Shown here in pieces: positions 61,245-64,000 of a stretch of 64,000 nucleotides of DNA. The notes beneath the pieces were generated by a model. The model was not told the DNA's origin. It made no database searches and was given only the letters and a program-made list of their open reading frames with translations. The stretch's first letter is position 1; each line of letters starts with the position of its first letter. A program made the position numbers and the translations under genes. This stretch comes from Flavobacterium aquidurense. GTDB lineage: Bacteria; Bacteroidota; Bacteroidia; Flavobacteriales; Flavobacteriaceae. The stretch is taken from the NCBI GenBank assembly GCA_900107365.1, contig FNPS01000002.1, forward strand, positions 620,001-684,000, given 5' to 3'.

Positions 61245-62126
61245 ATGAGCTATACAGATAAAATGTTACGTGACGATGCTTTAAAAGGCAAAGTTATAGT
61301 TGTTACAGGCGGTGGAAGTGGTTTAGGAAAAGCAATGACTAAATATTTCTTAGAATTAGGTGCTCAGGTAGCGATTACTTCAAGAGATTTAGAAAAGCTA
61401 AAAAACACTGCAACGGAACTTGAAACAGAAACTGGTGGAAAATGTTTACCACTTCAATGTGACGTTCGTCATTATGAAGAAGTAGAAAATATGCTTCAGG
61501 CCGTTTTGAAAGAATTCGGAAAAGTAGATGTTCTTTTGAACAATGCTGCCGGGAATTTCATTTCTCCCACAGAACGTTTATCTGCAAATGCATTTGATAC
61601 TGTTATTGATATCGTATTAAAAGGTTCTAAAAACTGTACGCTAGCCTTTGGAAAACATTGGATCGATAGTAAACAAACATCAGCTACTATTTTAAATATT
61701 GTTACAACTTATGCATGGACTGGTTCAGCTTACGTGGTACCAAGTGCTACTGCAAAAGCAGGAGTTTTAGCCATGACAAGAAGTTTAGCTGTAGAATGGG
61801 CAAAATACGGAATCCGTTCTAACGCAATCGCTCCGGGACCATTCCCTACTAAAGGAGCCTGGGACAGATTATTACCTGGAGATCTTGCAGAAAAATTTGA
61901 TATGGCTAAGAAAGTACCATTAAAACGTGTGGGTGATCATCAGGAACTGGCCAATTTAGCGGCTTATTTAGTTTCTGACTTTTCAGCTTATGTAAACGGT
62001 GACGTTATTACAATTGATGGTGGCGAATGGTTAAAAGGTGCAGGACAATTCAACTTACTAGAAGCAATTCCTGAGGAACTTTGGGATCAGCTCGAAATGA
62101 TGATAAAAGCAAAAAAGAATAAATAA
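61245..62126 (+). CDS. SDR oxidoreductase, 2,4-dienoyl-CoA reductase-like
   Basis: A 293-residue SDR. The cofactor loop is TGGGSGLGKAMTKY, and TSRDLEKL favours NADPH. LLNNAAGNFISPTERLS and VTTYAWTGSAYVVPSATAKAGV match mammalian DECR1-type enzymes, in which Tyr and Lys are spaced unlike the usual YxxxK. APGPFPTKGAWDRL closes the active site. It would reduce 2,4-dienoyl-CoA during oxidation of unsaturated fatty acids. No other beta-oxidation gene is adjacent. Confidence 0.9.
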   Translation: MSYTDKMLRDDALKGKVIVVTGGGSGLGKAMTKYFLELGAQVAITSRDLEKLKNTATELETETGGKCLPLQCDVRHYEEVENMLQAVLKEFGKVDVLLNNAAGNFISPTERLSANAFDTVIDIVLKGSKNCTLAFGKHWIDSKQTSATILNIVTTYAWTGSAYVVPSATAKAGVLAMTRSLAVEWAKYGIRSNAIAPGPFPTKGAWDRLLPGDLAEKFDMAKKVPLKRVGDHQELANLAAYLVSDFSAYVNGDVITIDGGEWLKGAGQFNLLEAIPEELWDQLEMMIKAKKNK

Positions 62127-62178
62127 TTACAAGTGCTTACTAAATTCAGAATATTTTATTAAAACTATACTGATTGCA

Positions 62179-62214
62179 CGAAATCCCGACGGCTTTGCTT
62201 TCGGGATTTTTTTT
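62179..62214. terminator. Intrinsic terminator after the dienoyl-CoA reductase-like gene
   Basis: AAATCCCGA and TCGGGATTT flank an 11-nt loop, followed by a long T-run. Confidence 0.85.
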
Positions 62215-62346
62215 ATCATTTTCACCATATAAGTAATATTAGTTCAGTTAAATAATACTTTGTTTAAATATCTGTTTGCTTAAATTTACTTATGTTACTT
62301 ATATGGTTTAAATAAATAATATGCTTATACAATCCACTTAAATTAT

Positions 62347-62354
62347 TATTTTTG
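62347..62354 (+). promoter_or_regulatory. -7 box TATTTTTG of udk
   Basis: Exact TAnnTTTG match, 26 nt before ATG 62381. Confidence 0.65.
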
Positions 62355-62380
62355 CCGAATAAATATATAATATCAAATTT

Positions 62381-62989
62381 ATGCTCATTATTGGACTTGC
62401 AGGAGGAACAGGAAGTGGAAAAACAACAGTAGTACACCAAATCATGACTGAATTACCCGACACTGAAGTTGGCGTAATTTCTCAGGATTCGTATTATAAA
62501 GAAACAACCAATTTGTCTTTTGACGAAAGAGCATTAATTAATTTTGATCACCCAAGATCTATTGATTTTGAACTATTGGTAAAGCATCTTAAAGCTTTAA
62601 AAGCGGGCGAAACAATTGATCAACCGGTTTATTCTTTTATACAGCATAACAGAACTGACGATACTGTTTCGACACATCCGAGAAAAGTAATGATTGTTGA
62701 AGGTATTTTAATCTTAACCAATCCTGAATTACGCGAACTTTTTGACATCAAAATTTTCGTTCATGCCGATTCTGATGAAAGATTAGTGCGTCGTTTAAAA
62801 AGAGATATTTCAGAACGCGGACGTGATATCGACGAGGTTTTAAACCGTTATCAAAACACTTTAAAACCTATGCACGAGCAATTTATCGAGCCATCAAAAG
62901 CTTTTGCTGATATCATTATTCCAAATGACAAATACAATACTGTAGCAATTGATGTAGTTCGTGCCGTAATTAATCAACGAATTTCATAA
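62381..62989 (+). CDS. udk: Uridine kinase
   Basis: A 202-residue kinase of the pyrimidine salvage pathway, phosphorylating uridine and cytidine. Walker A is GLAGGTGSGKTTVVHQI at residues 5-21. SQDSYYKETTNLSFDERALINFDHPRSIDF and QPVYSFIQHNRT are the nucleoside-binding regions. The lid region contains RLKRDISERGRDIDEVLNRYQ. Length and motifs are normal. Confidence 0.95.
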   Translation: MLIIGLAGGTGSGKTTVVHQIMTELPDTEVGVISQDSYYKETTNLSFDERALINFDHPRSIDFELLVKHLKALKAGETIDQPVYSFIQHNRTDDTVSTHPRKVMIVEGILILTNPELRELFDIKIFVHADSDERLVRRLKRDISERGRDIDEVLNRYQNTLKPMHEQFIEPSKAFADIIIPNDKYNTVAIDVVRAVINQRIS

Positions 62990-63019
62990 TTTTTATTGTA
63001 AATTTAGTCCATAAAAATT

Positions 63020-63098
63020 AAGAGCTTTTTCCGCTCTCGCCTTTATCTTTTTGTGTCCGCCGCGGTGAACACAAAAAGGATATCGGCTACATCAAGCT
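63020..63098. repeat. REP-like element with GTGTCCGC hairpin
   Basis: A CTTTTTGTGTCCGCCGCGG / GTGAACACAAAAAGG hairpin lies between CCGCTCTCGCC and TATCGGCTACATCAAGCT. Its order of blocks matches the 51964 element. Confidence 0.7.
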
Positions 63099-63142
63099 AG
63101 AAAGACGAGTCATAATTCTCATACACAATCGATTAATTAAAA

Positions 63143-63478
63143 ATGAAAATAAAAAATCCATATAAAGGCAAATCGTGGTTTAAATTCCTGGGCAATAAAT
63201 ATGTTTGGGTGTTGCTGTTTTTTGTTATATGGATGTTATTTTTAGACAACTACTCTTATTTTGATCATCGCTTTTTAGATGGACAAATAAATGAATTACA
63301 AGACAATAAAAAATACTATCAGGAAGAAATAAAGAAAGATCAGGAGCAGATCAAACAACTTAAAAATCCTGAGCAAATAGAAAAATATGCGCGCGAAAAG
63401 TACTTTATGAAAAAAGACAGCGAAGATATTTACATTATCCAATTTGAAGGAGATACCATTCAAGATAAGAATAATTAG
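63143..63478 (+). CDS. FtsB/DivIC-family septum formation protein
   Basis: A 111-residue bitopic protein. TM about 20-38 (YVWVLLFFVIWMLFLD) is followed by a periplasmic coiled coil (INELQDNKKYYQEEIKKDQEQIKQLKNPEQIEKYAREKYFMKK). The LKNPEQIEKYAREKYFM end is typical of FtsB/DivIC, which link FtsQ and FtsL in the divisome. The mutase gene starts 12 nt downstream, a gene pairing that I also expect in other Flavobacteriia. Confidence 0.9.
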   Translation: MKIKNPYKGKSWFKFLGNKYVWVLLFFVIWMLFLDNYSYFDHRFLDGQINELQDNKKYYQEEIKKDQEQIKQLKNPEQIEKYAREKYFMKKDSEDIYIIQFEGDTIQDKNN

Positions 63479-63490
63479 AAAAAACACCAA

Positions 63491-64000
63491 ATGGCCACTA
63501 CCCTGTTCGACGATTTTAATCCGATTTCATCCAAACAATGGAAACAAAAAATTCAGTTTGAATTAGATGGAGCCGAATATAACCAAACCGTAATCTGGAA
63601 TTCTCCCGAAGATATTCAGGTAAAGCCTTTTTATCACAGTGATGAATTTTCAAAAGCGGCAGCCGTAAAAACGGAGGCTTCTAATTTTAAAATCTGTCAA
63701 AATATTTTTGTTTTTGATATTGAGAAATCAATTCAAAGAGCCATCGATACTATCCAAAGAGGTGCAGAAAGTTTGCGTTTTACGATTCAAAACGAAAAAA
63801 TCGACGTTCAAAAACTATTGGAATCACTTCCTTTAGAGAACAGAACCGTTTACTTTAATTTGAATTTTATTTCAATCGATTTCGTAAAAAAATTAGACAC
63901 CATTTCTTTACAAAAAAATTCCATTTTTTACTGTAATATTGATCCCATTGGATATTTTGCAAGAGAAGGAAATTGGCTGGTAACATCTGATAAAAATAAT
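63491..64000 (+). CDS. mutA: Methylmalonyl-CoA mutase small (beta) subunit, N-terminal part
   Basis: 170 codons are visible before the right edge, with no stop. The start ATLFDDFNPISSKQWKQKIQFELDGAEY followed by NQTVIWNSPEDIQVKPFYHSDE is the conserved N-terminus of methylmalonyl-CoA mutase subunits, which isomerise succinyl-CoA and methylmalonyl-CoA. FRE/catalytic regions lie outside. FYCNIDPIGYFAREGNW near the end fits the small subunit rather than the catalytic alpha chain. Its cofactor enzyme (4321) and GTPase chaperone (23412) are elsewhere in the window. Confidence 0.9.
   Translation, partial: MATTLFDDFNPISSKQWKQKIQFELDGAEYNQTVIWNSPEDIQVKPFYHSDEFSKAAAVKTEASNFKICQNIFVFDIEKSIQRAIDTIQRGAESLRFTIQNEKIDVQKLLESLPLENRTVYFNLNFISIDFVKKLDTISLQKNSIFYCNIDPIGYFAREGNWLVTSDKNN

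Overview
This 64 kb window is chromosomal DNA of a low-GC Bacteroidota bacterium, most likely a Flavobacterium close to F. johnsoniae. The evidence is the gene families (SecA without a C-terminal zinc motif, TonB receptor plug-like proteins, secreted lipoproteins), promoters matching the Bacteroidota -7 box TAnnTTTG in front of many genes, near absence of Shine-Dalgarno sites, and intergenic spaces filled with palindromic word repeats. No prophage, insertion sequence, integrase, CRISPR array or rRNA operon was seen. The only RNA gene recognised is tRNA-Trp.

Layout. 1-5.4 kb: an SDR-like protein cut by the left edge, an O-methyltransferase-like protein, a lipoprotein, a LolD/MacB-type ATPase, a PduO-type cobalamin adenosyltransferase and a DUF2795-like protein. 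5.4-8.8 kb: secA. 9.0-13.4 kb: a probable metal or siderophore uptake operon (small Cys-containing protein, TonB-dependent receptor, PepSY membrane protein). 13.4-24.5 kb: trmH, a GNAT/sirtuin gene pair, purB, a CPA2 antiporter, 1-Cys peroxiredoxin, an AEC transporter, an Rrf2 regulator with an NAD(P)-binding protein, and meaB. 24.5-32.1 kb: an LTA-synthase-like membrane enzyme, a MATE pump, a beta-barrel protein, PPK2 and a run of unknown secreted proteins. 32.1-34.7 kb: palindromic elements, then an ECF sigma factor, its putative anti-sigma factor with a TonB-plug-like C-terminus, and a secreted plug-like protein. 34.7-46.2 kb: scramblase-like, SDR, mtaB, GNAT, HAD, a half-helicase, an NtrC-type regulator without HTH, and a NatAB-like ABC exporter. 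46.3-64 kb: dnaJ-grpE, tRNA-Trp, hisS, a MacB/FtsX permease, prmC, ribD with a HAD phosphatase, a YigZ family protein, a thioesterase, dnaA, an LMW phosphatase, an RsmI-like methylase, a TonB C-terminal-domain protein, an aminotransferase, a 2,4-dienoyl-CoA-reductase-like SDR, udk, an FtsB/DivIC protein, and the start of the methylmalonyl-CoA mutase small subunit, cut by the right edge.

How it fits together. Most of the window is ordinary core metabolism and housekeeping. Three scattered genes (cobalamin adenosyltransferase, meaB, mutA) serve B12-dependent methylmalonyl-CoA mutase. The least explained parts are the sigma/anti-sigma/plug cassette, the Cys protein/TonB receptor/PepSY operon, and several unrelated classes of intergenic palindromes, including one REP-like family with at least four diverged copies here. 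Several reading frames seem to open at a TTG that is really the end of a TAnnTTTG promoter box; starts were moved downstream in those cases.
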